Assembly: GCF_900111685.1 (NCBI RefSeq)
Contig: NZ_FOHX01000002.1
Coordinates: forward strand, 124,001 to 188,000
Direction of reading: 5' to 3'
Length of the DNA: 64,000 nt
Source of the DNA: Nonomuraea wenchangensis
GTDB taxonomy: Bacteria; Actinomycetota; Actinomycetes; Streptosporangiales; Streptosporangiaceae
How positions within the stretch are numbered: the first letter of the stretch is position 1; the number at the start of each line of letters is the position of its first letter. The notes beneath the pieces were generated by a model. The model ran no database searches, was not told where the DNA came from, and saw only the letters and a list, made by a program, of their open reading frames with translations. The position numbers and the translations under genes are program-made. Positions 24,891-33,228 of this stretch are shown here, one piece after another.

Positions 24891-26269
24891 GTCCGGGTGT
24901 GACGCCGGCGGCCGGGCTCGTGCGGGTCCCCGGCCGGGCCCTTGGCGAACCTGGTCAGCAGGTTGAGCGTGGCGCGCCGGGTGAAGGCGGAGGCCGCCCG
25001 CGTCACACCGTGCCCGCACGCCGCGCCCTTCATCCCGCACACCCAGCGCATCGTGCCGGAGGCGAACACGCCGGCGCCGCTGGGGGCGACGTAGTAGGTG
25101 CTGTTGCTCACGGTGGCCCGGCCGCCGCAGTCGACCGGCGACTCGGCCAGCACCTCGACGTCCGGCGAGCCGGCCGACACCTTGTCGGTCTCCACGCCCG
25201 CCATGCCGGGGAAGACCCTGCCCCGGGTCCCCTCGAAGATCCAGTGGCCCGGCCTGGTCACCCGGTAGGCCGCCTCGGCGGGGAAGCAGTCGTACATCTG
25301 CCCGACCAGCTCGCTCTCCGGCTTCGACTGCCGCCAGAGCGGGCACTGGGTCTCCTTGTCGCACCTGACCGTCCTGCCGGACAGCGCGATCCGCCAGTAG
25401 ACGGCGTTGGCCCCGAGGAAGGCCAGGTTCGTGCCCTCGTCGCGGGCCTGGGTGACGACCTCCCGCATGGTCGGCGACCAGTACTCGTCGTGCCCCAGCG
25501 ACACCACGGCGCGGGCGCCGCGCAGCGCGCCCGGCCGCAGGTCGAGGCTGGTCAGATAGGCGAGCGGCAGGCCGCTCTGCTCGGCCAGCCGGATGGCGTT
25601 CCACTCGAAGTCGAGGAAGAGCCGGGCGCCCGAGCCGTCGTAGGGGCGGTCGAAGGTGACCGCGCGTGAGCGGTCGGCGAAGCCGCCTGGCCCCTTGTAG
25701 AGGCTGCGGCCACCCCACAGGTTGTACGCCTGCCAGGTGGTGACCGCGTTGACGAGCACCACGCGACCCTCGGCCGAGGCCGAGCGCACGGTGATCGGGA
25801 CGTACCGCTGGCCGCCGGTGGAGGCGTCCAGCCGTACCAGGTATGCGCCCTCGGCCCAGCCGGTGGTGTCGACGGTGAGCGAGGGCTTCCAGTGGGCGGC
25901 GGTCACCGTGCGCGCGACGGTGCGCGCCGGCGGCTGCCGTCTCCCGCCGGTCGGCGCGGAGCGCCAGACCCGCACCGGCCGGGCGCCCATCCGGAACGCC
26001 GACGCGATGAAGCGCGGCGCCGTGGTGGAGACGTGCAGCCGGAACCGCTCCCCCGGCAGCACGCTGACGCGGTCGGCGTAGCCCTCGATCTCGTGCTCGC
26101 CGCCGCGTTTCTTGATGCGCCAGGGCACGGGCCCGGCGGGCGGCGCCTGCGCGGGGGCGGGCGCAGGCGCGGCGCGTTCGGGAGCGGCGGGCCCGGGGGC
26201 CACGGGAGCGGGAGCGGAGCAGCCGGCGGCGGCGGCGAGCAGGATCAGGACGGCGAGGACGTGACGCAT
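24887..26269 (-). CDS. Secreted lipoprotein with N,N-dimethylformamidase beta-subunit-like domain
   Basis: 460 residues. Signal peptide with lipobox AAAAGC (Cys17), an Ala/Pro linker to about residue 50, then an immunoglobulin-like part and the large N,N-dimethylformamidase-beta-like C-terminal domain (VLVNAVTTWQAYNLWGG, FLDFEWNAIRLAEQ, VVSLGHDEYWSPTMREVV, NLAFLGANAVYWRI). Proteins with this domain in actinobacteria are not functionally known; hydrolase activity on amides is only a family-level guess. Start ATG 26269 is selected for the lipobox position. It is convergent with ccmE. Confidence 0.83.
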   Translation of the reverse strand: MRHVLAVLILLAAAAGCSAPAPVAPGPAAPERAAPAPAPAQAPPAGPVPWRIKKRGGEHEIEGYADRVSVLPGERFRLHVSTTAPRFIASAFRMGARPVRVWRSAPTGGRRQPPARTVARTVTAAHWKPSLTVDTTGWAEGAYLVRLDASTGGQRYVPITVRSASAEGRVVLVNAVTTWQAYNLWGGRSLYKGPGGFADRSRAVTFDRPYDGSGARLFLDFEWNAIRLAEQSGLPLAYLTSLDLRPGALRGARAVVSLGHDEYWSPTMREVVTQARDEGTNLAFLGANAVYWRIALSGRTVRCDKETQCPLWRQSKPESELVGQMYDCFPAEAAYRVTRPGHWIFEGTRGRVFPGMAGVETDKVSAGSPDVEVLAESPVDCGGRATVSNSTYYVAPSGAGVFASGTMRWVCGMKGAACGHGVTRAASAFTRRATLNLLTRFAKGPAGDPHEPGRRRHTRT

Positions 26270-26361
26270 GATCACATGCTCACGCCCGGTCGCCTCCGGA
26301 CGCCGCCCCCTTGGCCGAGTGCTTACTTGTTCCGGTGCTCGCCGGGACCCGAACTCCCAGG

Positions 26362-27525
26362 TCAGGCCGTTTCGCCGGCCGCCGCCAGGTATCCCGCCAG
26401 CATCGCCAAGGCCACGTCGCGTACCGCGTCGTCGCCCGGCAGGAAGTCCGAGCCGTGCAGGCGGGCGCCGCCGCCGTCGTCCACGCCGACGAACATCATC
26501 AGCCCCGGCAGCACGGCCGACAGGTACGAGAAGTCGTCGGCCCCGAACGACCACATGGGCCGGGCGGGTTCGAGCCCGAGCGCGGTCAGGTTCGCGCCGG
26601 CCAGGGCGGCGAGTGCCGGATCGTTGTGCAGGATGGGTTCGCCGTGGGTGATGGAGACCGTGGCCTCGCAGCCGTGGGCGCGGGCGACGAGCTCGGCCAC
26701 CTCGCGCAGGCGGGCGTGGACACGCTCACGCACCGGGTCGCTCAGCGATCTGAGCGTGCCGCTGGCGGAGGCGGAGTCGGGGACGACGTTGGGCGCGCTC
26801 CCGGCGGCGAGGGTGGAGACGCCGAGCACGGCCGAGCTGGTCGGATCGACGTCACGGCTCACCACCCGCTGGAGGCCGACGATGACGTGGGCGAGGGCGA
26901 GCACGGGGTCGCTGGTGAGGTGCGGGTAGGCGGCGTGGCCGCCGCGGCCCCGTACGACGACGGTGAACTCGTCGGCGGCGGCGTTCACCGTGCCGGGGGT
27001 GGCGGCGACCGTGCCCGCCGGGAGAGTGGGCTGGACGTGCGCGCCGATCACGGCGGTGAGCTCCTGCGCGGCCAGCAGCGGCGAGCCGGCGATGTCGCGC
27101 GCCCCCGAGGGATAGGTCTCCTCGCGGGGTTGCAGCACCGCCACCAGCGGCACCGCGTCGCCGGTCGCGGCGACCGCGCGGGCGAGCGCGACCAGCGCGG
27201 CGAGGTGCACGTCGTGCCCGCACGCGTGCATGCGGCCCGGGGTGCGGGAGGCCCAGGCGACGCCGGTCCGCTCGGTCACGGCGAGCGCGTCGAGCTCGGC
27301 GCGGACGCCGATGGCGGGGCCCGGCCCGCCGACGCGTACGAGCGCGCCGGTCCCTGCCAGCAGGTGCGCCTCGTCGCCGGGCAGCTCGGCGAGCACGAGG
27401 TCGCGGGTGGGGCCCTCCTCGCCGGACAGGTCGGGGCCGGCGTGCAGTCTGCGGCGCAGCTCCCCGGCCGCGGGCAGCTCCTTCTCCAGTGCGGGCAGCA
27501 GGCGGGCCGCCAGGCGCGTGCTCAC
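26362..27525 (-). CDS. M20-family amidohydrolase (hippurate/N-acyl amino acid hydrolase type)
   Basis: 387 residues. Zinc ligands are visible in RMHACGHDVHLAALV and in LQPREETYPSGARD. The dimerisation/lid domain contains VVVRGRGGHAAYPHL. The C-terminal SFGADDFSYL matches the usual GxEDFS motif. The group includes carboxypeptidase-like hydrolases of amide bonds at amino acids. Start GTG 27525 overlaps the preceding stop (GTGA), so it is cotranslated with the FluG-like amidohydrolase and the glutamine-synthetase-like ligase. Substrate is unknown but should be an N-acyl or gamma-glutamyl amide. Confidence 0.87.
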   Translation of the reverse strand: MSTRLAARLLPALEKELPAAGELRRRLHAGPDLSGEEGPTRDLVLAELPGDEAHLLAGTGALVRVGGPGPAIGVRAELDALAVTERTGVAWASRTPGRMHACGHDVHLAALVALARAVAATGDAVPLVAVLQPREETYPSGARDIAGSPLLAAQELTAVIGAHVQPTLPAGTVAATPGTVNAAADEFTVVVRGRGGHAAYPHLTSDPVLALAHVIVGLQRVVSRDVDPTSSAVLGVSTLAAGSAPNVVPDSASASGTLRSLSDPVRERVHARLREVAELVARAHGCEATVSITHGEPILHNDPALAALAGANLTALGLEPARPMWSFGADDFSYLSAVLPGLMMFVGVDDGGGARLHGSDFLPGDDAVRDVALAMLAGYLAAAGETA

Positions 27526-28682
27526 GGGGCGTCCTCCAGGCGGTACACGCGCAGCGCGTTGTCCACCCCGATCATGCGGGCGACCCGTACGGCGTCGCGC
27601 TCGCTCCACTCGCCGGCGTCGACCCAGTGCCGCAGGGCGCGGCCGAGGCCGCGGCGGAACAGGTGGGCGCCGAGGAAGTGCAGCTCGGCGGGGCCCCAGG
27701 CGTCGGACGAGAACAAAATCTTGGCGAACGGGGCGAGCTCCAGCGACTCGGCGATCAGCTCGGCCGAGCGGCTGCCGGTGTAGTTGACGCCGAGCCCGAC
27801 GTCGAAGTAGACGTGCGGGAACACCTGCGCGAGGTAGCCGGCGTTGCGGTGGTACGGGTAGCAGTGCAGCAGCAGCACGTCCGTGCCGGTCGGCTCGACC
27901 AGCTTGAGCCACCGGGTGAGCAGCAGCGGGTCGCACAGGTGCAGCTCGACGTCGGGGTCGCCGTACCCGGCGTGCAGTTGCAGCGGCAGGCCGCGCTCGG
28001 CCGCCGCCCACAGGCCGAGGCGCAGCAGGACGGGGTCGCTCACCCGCCACTCCCCGGTCCGCTCGGCGTCGGCGAGCCATCGGCCCGCCGCCGCGACGGC
28101 CTCGCGCTCGCCTGGCGGCGCGGGGTCGAAGGCGAAGCCGTGCCGGTAGGCGACGATGCTCTTGAGCCCGGCGGCGTGCTCCGTACGGCGGCGCAGCTCC
28201 TCGCGGAAGCGGCCGGGCAGGTCGGCGGCGGCGACGCCGGACGCCGCGACGTCCTCCATCACCCGTTCGACCCGGACCACCTCGTGGGCGGGCCGGCCGG
28301 ACACGGCCGTCATCCCGGCGGGGCTGAGCACGTCGTCGCCCCGGTAGCCGGTCTCGACCACGTAGCGGCCGACGCCGCTCGCGGTGAGCAGCAGCCGGTT
28401 GACCTCGGCCGCGCCGAGCTCGGCGCGGCGGGCCAGGTAGTCCTCGGGTGAGGCGTGCGCGGGCAGCCCGAGCACGGGCGCGCACCAGCGGCGGATGGCG
28501 AACCCGATCTGGGAGTCGAACTGGGTCATGAACGCGGGGATCGGGCGGTCCGACTCGGTCACCAGGGTCTCGAACACGTCCCTGCCGAGATCGTCGGCGG
28601 AGGCTCCGTGTACGTGGTGGTCGACGAGGGGGAGCGCGGCGAGTTCCGTCTCCAGCGCGGCGTCCGGGGTCTCAGTAGACAT
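27522..28682 (-). CDS. Metal-dependent amidohydrolase, FluG N-terminal type
   Basis: 386 residues with a TIM-barrel amidohydrolase fold. Metal ligands: LPLVDHHVHG (HxH), a central His in LPLQLHAGYGDP, VLLLHCYPYH, and the late Asp in ILFSSDAWGP. The gene lies directly before an M20 gene and directly after a glutamine-synthetase-like gene. Fungal/plant FluG and NodGS proteins carry exactly these two activities in one chain (amidohydrolase-GS), so this is a split FluG arrangement. The substrate is probably a gamma-glutamyl or related amide (inference). Confidence 0.85.
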   Translation of the reverse strand: MSTETPDAALETELAALPLVDHHVHGASADDLGRDVFETLVTESDRPIPAFMTQFDSQIGFAIRRWCAPVLGLPAHASPEDYLARRAELGAAEVNRLLLTASGVGRYVVETGYRGDDVLSPAGMTAVSGRPAHEVVRVERVMEDVAASGVAAADLPGRFREELRRRTEHAAGLKSIVAYRHGFAFDPAPPGEREAVAAAGRWLADAERTGEWRVSDPVLLRLGLWAAAERGLPLQLHAGYGDPDVELHLCDPLLLTRWLKLVEPTGTDVLLLHCYPYHRNAGYLAQVFPHVYFDVGLGVNYTGSRSAELIAESLELAPFAKILFSSDAWGPAELHFLGAHLFRRGLGRALRHWVDAGEWSERDAVRVARMIGVDNALRVYRLEDAP

Positions 28683-29970
28683 CGGCGACCTTCCTGCAGA
28701 GCTCGTGGGAGGGCAGGCCCGCGACGTGGTCCAGCTCGGTCCGCTTCACGGTGAGGAACGTGTGCAGCAGCTCGGGCGGGAACCAGCCGCGCGCCACGTC
28801 GTCGGCTTCGAGCGCGGCGAGCGCCTCCGGCAGCGACGCGGGCAGCGGGGGCTCGCCGGCCAGGTCGGCTTCGCTGCTGGACTCGAGCCAGACCCGGGCG
28901 GGCTCGCCGGCGGCCAGGCCGGCCAGCCCCGCGCGGACGAGGACGCCGAGGACCAGCCACGGGTTGGCGGTGGCGTCCGCGGCCCGGTACTCCAGGTGGA
29001 GCTGGGCGGCGGGGTCGGCGTCGCCGATCGCCAGGGTGGGCGCGATGCGCAGCAGCGCCTCGCGGTTGCGCTCGGCGAGGAACACCCCGCCGGAGCTCCA
29101 CCGGTGCGGGGTGAGCCGGATGGAGGAGGAGGGGCTGGGCGCGGTGACGGCCACGACGGCGCCGGCGTGCTCCAGGACGCCGGCGGCGAACGCGGCGGCG
29201 ACGGCCGACAGCCTGCCGGGGGCGTCGGCGTCGTACATGACGGGGCCGCCGCCGCCCGCCCGCCGCAGCGAGAAGTGCACATGGACGCCGTTGCCGACGG
29301 AGTCCGGGTCGGCGATCGGCGCGAACGTGGCCCGGTGGCCGCGCCTGCGGGCGAGGTCGCGGACGATCTCGCGGAGGAGCACGGCGCGGTCGGCGGCGGC
29401 GAGGCCGGGGGCGGGGCGGAGGGTGATCTCGAACTGGCCGGGGCCGTACTCGGGCAGCCAGGTCTCCGGCTCCAGCCCGGCGTCCTCCAGCAGCGTGACC
29501 AGGTCGGTGCCGAAGGGCTCGGCGCCGCGGGCGCGCTGGAACGAGAACGGCGGGGCGTCGCCCTGCTGGCCGCCTTCGAGCATGAACTCGTGCTCGAAGG
29601 AGGCGTGGATCTCCAGTCCGGCGCGTTCGCGCAGGTCGTCGAGTGCGGCGCGGAGGAAGCCGCGCGGGCAGCCGGGCCAGGGGGAGCCGTCGAGGCCGGT
29701 CTGGTCGGCGAGGTAGAGCCGGGTGCCGGGCGTCCCCTCCTCGGCCGGCAGGACGATCGCGGTGGCCGGGTCGGGCATCAGCCGCAGGTCGCCGACCGAG
29801 CCGAACACGTTGCCGGCCGCGAGGTCGCCGAAGCAGTTCAGCGCCAGGTTGGCCGGCACCCAGCCGACTCCGCCGCGGAGCGTCTGTTCCAGCCTCGACA
29901 CGGGCGCGGCCCGGCCGCGGACCTGCGCCGCGAGGTCGCAGGTCGCCACGAAGACGGTCCCGGTGGTCAT
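28672..29970 (-). CDS. Glutamine-synthetase-like gamma-glutamyl ligase
   Basis: 432 residues. Catalytic GS domain features: FEHEFMLEGG, GPGQFEITLRPAP, HRATFAPIADPDSVGNGVHVHFSL in pieces, APSPSSSIRLTPHRWSSGG, LEYRAADATANPWLVLG. It is shorter at the N-terminus than housekeeping GlnA and lacks clear signs of adenylylation control. Streptomyces paralogues (GlnA3, GlnA4) gamma-glutamylate polyamines or ethanolamine, so ligation of glutamate to an amine is the best guess. Start ATG 29970 follows GGGAGGAGAG. It overlaps the amidohydrolase gene by 11 bases. Confidence 0.88.
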   Translation of the reverse strand: MTTGTVFVATCDLAAQVRGRAAPVSRLEQTLRGGVGWVPANLALNCFGDLAAGNVFGSVGDLRLMPDPATAIVLPAEEGTPGTRLYLADQTGLDGSPWPGCPRGFLRAALDDLRERAGLEIHASFEHEFMLEGGQQGDAPPFSFQRARGAEPFGTDLVTLLEDAGLEPETWLPEYGPGQFEITLRPAPGLAAADRAVLLREIVRDLARRRGHRATFAPIADPDSVGNGVHVHFSLRRAGGGGPVMYDADAPGRLSAVAAAFAAGVLEHAGAVVAVTAPSPSSSIRLTPHRWSSGGVFLAERNREALLRIAPTLAIGDADPAAQLHLEYRAADATANPWLVLGVLVRAGLAGLAAGEPARVWLESSSEADLAGEPPLPASLPEALAALEADDVARGWFPPELLHTFLTVKRTELDHVAGLPSHELCRKVADVY

Positions 29971-30015
29971 CGCACTCTCCTCCCAGTCCGGTCGGCACGC
30001 CCGCGACCGGCTGCC

Positions 30016-30071
30016 CAAATGAAACATTTGATGCAAATCTCTGGTCAAGAGGGCGAGATGAAATTTATCAT
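30016..30071. promoter_or_regulatory. Operator-like inverted repeats in a divergent promoter region
   Basis: An exact repeat CAAATG-AAA-CATTTG (30016-30030) is followed by GCAAAT, and then ATGA-N6-TCAT (30058-30071). The DNA is AT-rich against the surroundings and lies between the divergent GS-like and SDR genes. A bound regulator, perhaps the RpiR protein at 40564, could control both directions. Confidence 0.55.
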
Positions 30072-30143
30072 GCACGTTACTCAGCACGGCCGGAGAGAAA
30101 GCGCAGGTCACGGCGCTCTCCGCCGCCGAACGGAAGGGCAGCC

Positions 30144-30911
30144 ATGGCCAGAACCTCCTCCCCAGGCGGGCTTTCCGGAGCCGTCGCCCTCGTCACCGGC
30201 GGCGCCCAGGGCATCGGCAGGGGCATCGCCGAGGCGTTCCGCGACGCGGGCGCGACGGTCGTCGTCGCCGACCTGGACGCCGAGCGCGCCGCCGAGGTCG
30301 TGGCGGGCCCCGGCCGGATGTCGGCGCTCCGCCTCGACGTGCGCGACCCGGCCTCCGTGGAGGAGACGTTCCGCCGCGCCGCCGAGCGGCACGGCCGCCT
30401 CGACATCCTGGTCAACTGCGCCGGACGCTACCCCAACACGCCCCTGCTGGACATGCCGCTCGCCGAGTGGGACGAGGTCTACGCCGTCAACGTACGCGGC
30501 GTGATGCTGACCTCGCAGGCGTTCGCCAGGCTGCCGGGCCGCGACGGCCGCCGGATCATCACCGTCTCGTCGGCGGCGGCCAGGTCCGCCCGGGTGGGCG
30601 CGTCCCACTACTGCTCGTCGAAGGCGGCCGTGGAGATGCTCACCAAGGTGCTGGCGCTCGAACTGTCCCCCCTCGGCGTCACGGTGAACGCGGTCGCCCC
30701 CGGCCTCATCGAGGTGCCCGCCACGGCGGGCCTGGCCCCCGAGTACGTGGCCACCCTGGTCGCCGGGCAGCCGGTGCACCGCATGGGCACGCCGGCCGAG
30801 ATCGCCCGCGCCTGCCTCTTCCTGGCCCATCCGGACGCGTCGTTCGTCACGGGGAGTGTCCTCGACGTGGACGGCGGTTTCCTGGCCGGAACGGCCCTTC
30901 CGCCGAGCTGA
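30144..30911 (+). CDS. Short-chain dehydrogenase/reductase (SDR)
   Basis: 255 residues, classical SDR: cofactor motif VTGGAQGIGRG, VNCAGRYP, catalytic Ser in ITVSSAAARS, and Y-C-S-S-K in SHYCSSKAAVEM. Asp after the second strand (VVADLDAE) favours NAD(H). Start ATG 30144. It begins the rightward arm of the catabolic island and is the first of two SDRs. The substrate alcohol/ketone is unknown. Confidence 0.9.
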   Translation: MARTSSPGGLSGAVALVTGGAQGIGRGIAEAFRDAGATVVVADLDAERAAEVVAGPGRMSALRLDVRDPASVEETFRRAAERHGRLDILVNCAGRYPNTPLLDMPLAEWDEVYAVNVRGVMLTSQAFARLPGRDGRRIITVSSAAARSARVGASHYCSSKAAVEMLTKVLALELSPLGVTVNAVAPGLIEVPATAGLAPEYVATLVAGQPVHRMGTPAEIARACLFLAHPDASFVTGSVLDVDGGFLAGTALPPS

Positions 30912-31071
30912 TTCGCGTTTCACCTGATCACCGGCATGTCCGCCAGACCCGGTTAAGTAACGAATATTTTACACACCTACTCTTTACCGGCATATGCAAC
31001 GTACATTTCACTTCGATTGGTGACGTACCGTCGCCACCCCCCGATCGCTGATCGCGCAGAGAGGCTTCACC

Positions 31072-32379
31072 GTGGCCCGTCTCCCCTTCCCCCGACCCCG
31101 GACCCGCCGCCGGGCCGTCGCCGCCATCGCACTGGCCGGCGCCCTGACCGCCGCCACCGCCTGTTCCTCGTCCACCACCGCGTCCGAGGGCGCCGCGCCC
31201 GAGGGCGGCGGCAAGGAGATCCAGATCGGCCTGCTCGCCCCGCTGACCGGCGGGTCCGCCGCCGACGGCAAGGGCATGCAGCAGGGCGCCGAGCTGGCGA
31301 TCAAGCAGCTCAACGAGCGCGGCGGCGTGGCCGGCCACACGTTCAAGCTCAAGACGGTCGACGTGCAGGGCCAGTCGAACGACGCGGTCACCAAGGGCGT
31401 GCAGACCCTGACCGACGACGACTCGGTCAAGGCGGTCGTCACCGGCTACGCCTCCACCTCCAACTTCGAGATCGACGAGTTCGCCGCGGCCGAGAAGCTC
31501 TACCTGATCGGCGGCAACACCGCGCAGACCCAGGCCATCATCGAGAAGGACCCGGCCAAGTACCCGACCGTCTGGTCCATCACCCCCAACTACGACGCCT
31601 ACGGCACCGAGCCGGTCGCGCTCGCCGAGAAGTGGGCGGAAGAGGGCCTGTGGAAGCCGCGCAACAAGTCGGTCTTCGTGGTCCGCTCCGACAACCCCTA
31701 CAGCGAGGGCATCGCCGACGGCCTGGTCAAGACCTTCACCTCCAAGGGCTGGACCATCGCCGGCGAGGAGAAGGTGCCCTTCGGCGCGGTCAACGACTGG
31801 GGCACCATCATCGGCAAGATCCGTGCCGCCGACCCCGACTTCATCGTCAACACCGACTACCAGGTCTCCAACGAGGCCAGCTTCATGCAGCAGTTCCTGC
31901 AGAACCCCACCCAGTCGCTGGTGTTCATGCAGTACGGGCCGAACCAGCCGCAGTTCTTCGAGCTGACCAAGGACAAGGCCGAGGGCGTGCTGTTCAACAA
32001 CCTCGCCGGACTCGTACCCGCCGCGAACTACGCGCCCGCCGCCCAGCTCACCGCCGACTGGAAGGCCGCGTACGGGACCGACAACGTGGACCCGCAGGGC
32101 GTGATGACCTACGTCGAGATCATGATCTACGCGGAGGCGCTCAAGCAGGTCGGCGACCCCGACGACGTGCTCGCCATCAGCTCGGCCATCAGCAAGATCG
32201 ACACCGAGCAGGCGTCCGGCCGGATCGTCTTCGACCAGGCCACCCACCTCGCCAAGCAGGGCGACGACTACGTGCCGCTGCAGTCGTTCCAGTTCCAGGA
32301 CCAGAAGCGGGTGCTGATCGCCCCCGAGAAGTACAAGTCGGGCACCTTCCGGCTGCCGCCGTGGATGGCGAAGGGCTGA
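31072..32379 (+). CDS. ABC importer substrate-binding lipoprotein, branched-chain amino acid/amide family
   Basis: 435 residues. Signal peptide with Cys31 in TAATAC followed by a Ser/Thr linker. The mature chain is a type I periplasmic-binding fold of the Peripla_BP_6 group: IQIGLLAPLTGGSAADGKGMQ split across the start, GVVTGYAS-like VVTGYASTSNF, and DFIVNTDYQVSNEASFMQQF. It is the binding partner of the ATPases at 35823/36566 and permeases at 37284/38156. Start GTG 31072 follows AGAGAGG. Between it and the SDR lies about 160 bases of relatively AT-rich DNA with no clear terminator. Confidence 0.9.
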   Translation: MARLPFPRPRTRRRAVAAIALAGALTAATACSSSTTASEGAAPEGGGKEIQIGLLAPLTGGSAADGKGMQQGAELAIKQLNERGGVAGHTFKLKTVDVQGQSNDAVTKGVQTLTDDDSVKAVVTGYASTSNFEIDEFAAAEKLYLIGGNTAQTQAIIEKDPAKYPTVWSITPNYDAYGTEPVALAEKWAEEGLWKPRNKSVFVVRSDNPYSEGIADGLVKTFTSKGWTIAGEEKVPFGAVNDWGTIIGKIRAADPDFIVNTDYQVSNEASFMQQFLQNPTQSLVFMQYGPNQPQFFELTKDKAEGVLFNNLAGLVPAANYAPAAQLTADWKAAYGTDNVDPQGVMTYVEIMIYAEALKQVGDPDDVLAISSAISKIDTEQASGRIVFDQATHLAKQGDDYVPLQSFQFQDQKRVLIAPEKYKSGTFRLPPWMAKG

Positions 32380-32385
32380 CCAGGG

Positions 32386-33228
32386 ATGACGAACCTCCTC
32401 ACCCTGCCTCCCGGCAAGCGCATGGCCGTGGCGCTGACGTTCGACTTCGACGCCCACTCGCCGTGGATGGGCACGCTCGGGCGGACCTCGCCGTCGTACC
32501 TGTCGCGCGGCGACTTCGGCGCCGAGCAGGGCGTGCCCCGGCTGCTCGAGCTGCTGGGCCGGCACGACGTGCCCGCCACCTGGGCGACGCCCGGCCACGA
32601 CCTGGTGACGTTCCCGCACCGCATCGAGCAGATCCTCCAGGCCGGGCACGAGATCGCCGCGCACGGCTGCTACCACGAGGTCGTGCCCAGCCTCGGCGCC
32701 GACGAGGAACGCCGGCTCATGGAGGTGGCGCTGCGCCAGCACGAGCAGGTGGTCGGCCGCCGCCCGCGCGGCTACCGCTCCCCCGCCTGGGACTTCTCCG
32801 AGACCACCCTGGACCTGCTGGAGGAGTTCGGCTTCGACTGGGACAGCTCGCTGATGGGCCGCGAGTTCGAGCTGTACCGGCCGCGCCGGGTCACCGTGAA
32901 CTACGAGTCGGCCAACGAGTTCGGCCCGGAGAGCCCGATCATCGAGATCCCCGTCTCGTGGTACCTCGACGACTGGCCCGCGGTCGAGTACGTGGCGGGC
33001 GTGTCCGCGCTGGGCTCGCACCGGGCGATGGAGGACCGCTGGAACGTCATCTTCGACTACGCCCATGAGCGCGTGCCCGGCGCGGTGTACGTGCTCACCA
33101 TGCATCCGCAGACGATCGGCCGCGCCCACCACCTGCTCGTCCTGGAGGGGCTGCTGGAGCGGATGGTGGGCAAGGGCGACGTCTGGTTCGCGACCTTGAG
33201 CGAGATCGCCGATGCCTGGCAGGGCTGA
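32386..33228 (+). CDS. Polysaccharide-deacetylase-fold hydrolase (NodB family)
   Basis: 280 residues with the NodB TIM-barrel. VALTFDFDAHSPW holds the catalytic Asp pair, TWATPGHDL and EIAAHGCYHEVV the zinc His residues, and YRSPAWDFSETT the Arg-containing motif 3. The sequence is of the cytosolic HpPgdA/PuuE-like type and has no signal peptide, so cell-wall deacetylation is unlikely. Relatives include allantoinases and cyclic imide hydrolases. In this cluster a cyclic-amide or imide hydrolase is plausible (inference). Confidence 0.85.
   Translation: MTNLLTLPPGKRMAVALTFDFDAHSPWMGTLGRTSPSYLSRGDFGAEQGVPRLLELLGRHDVPATWATPGHDLVTFPHRIEQILQAGHEIAAHGCYHEVVPSLGADEERRLMEVALRQHEQVVGRRPRGYRSPAWDFSETTLDLLEEFGFDWDSSLMGREFELYRPRRVTVNYESANEFGPESPIIEIPVSWYLDDWPAVEYVAGVSALGSHRAMEDRWNVIFDYAHERVPGAVYVLTMHPQTIGRAHHLLVLEGLLERMVGKGDVWFATLSEIADAWQG

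Noticed and set aside
32386..33228. NodB-fold gene as a cell-wall or chitin deacetylase
   Set aside because: No signal peptide, and coupling to transport and catabolic genes points to a cytosolic small-molecule hydrolase.
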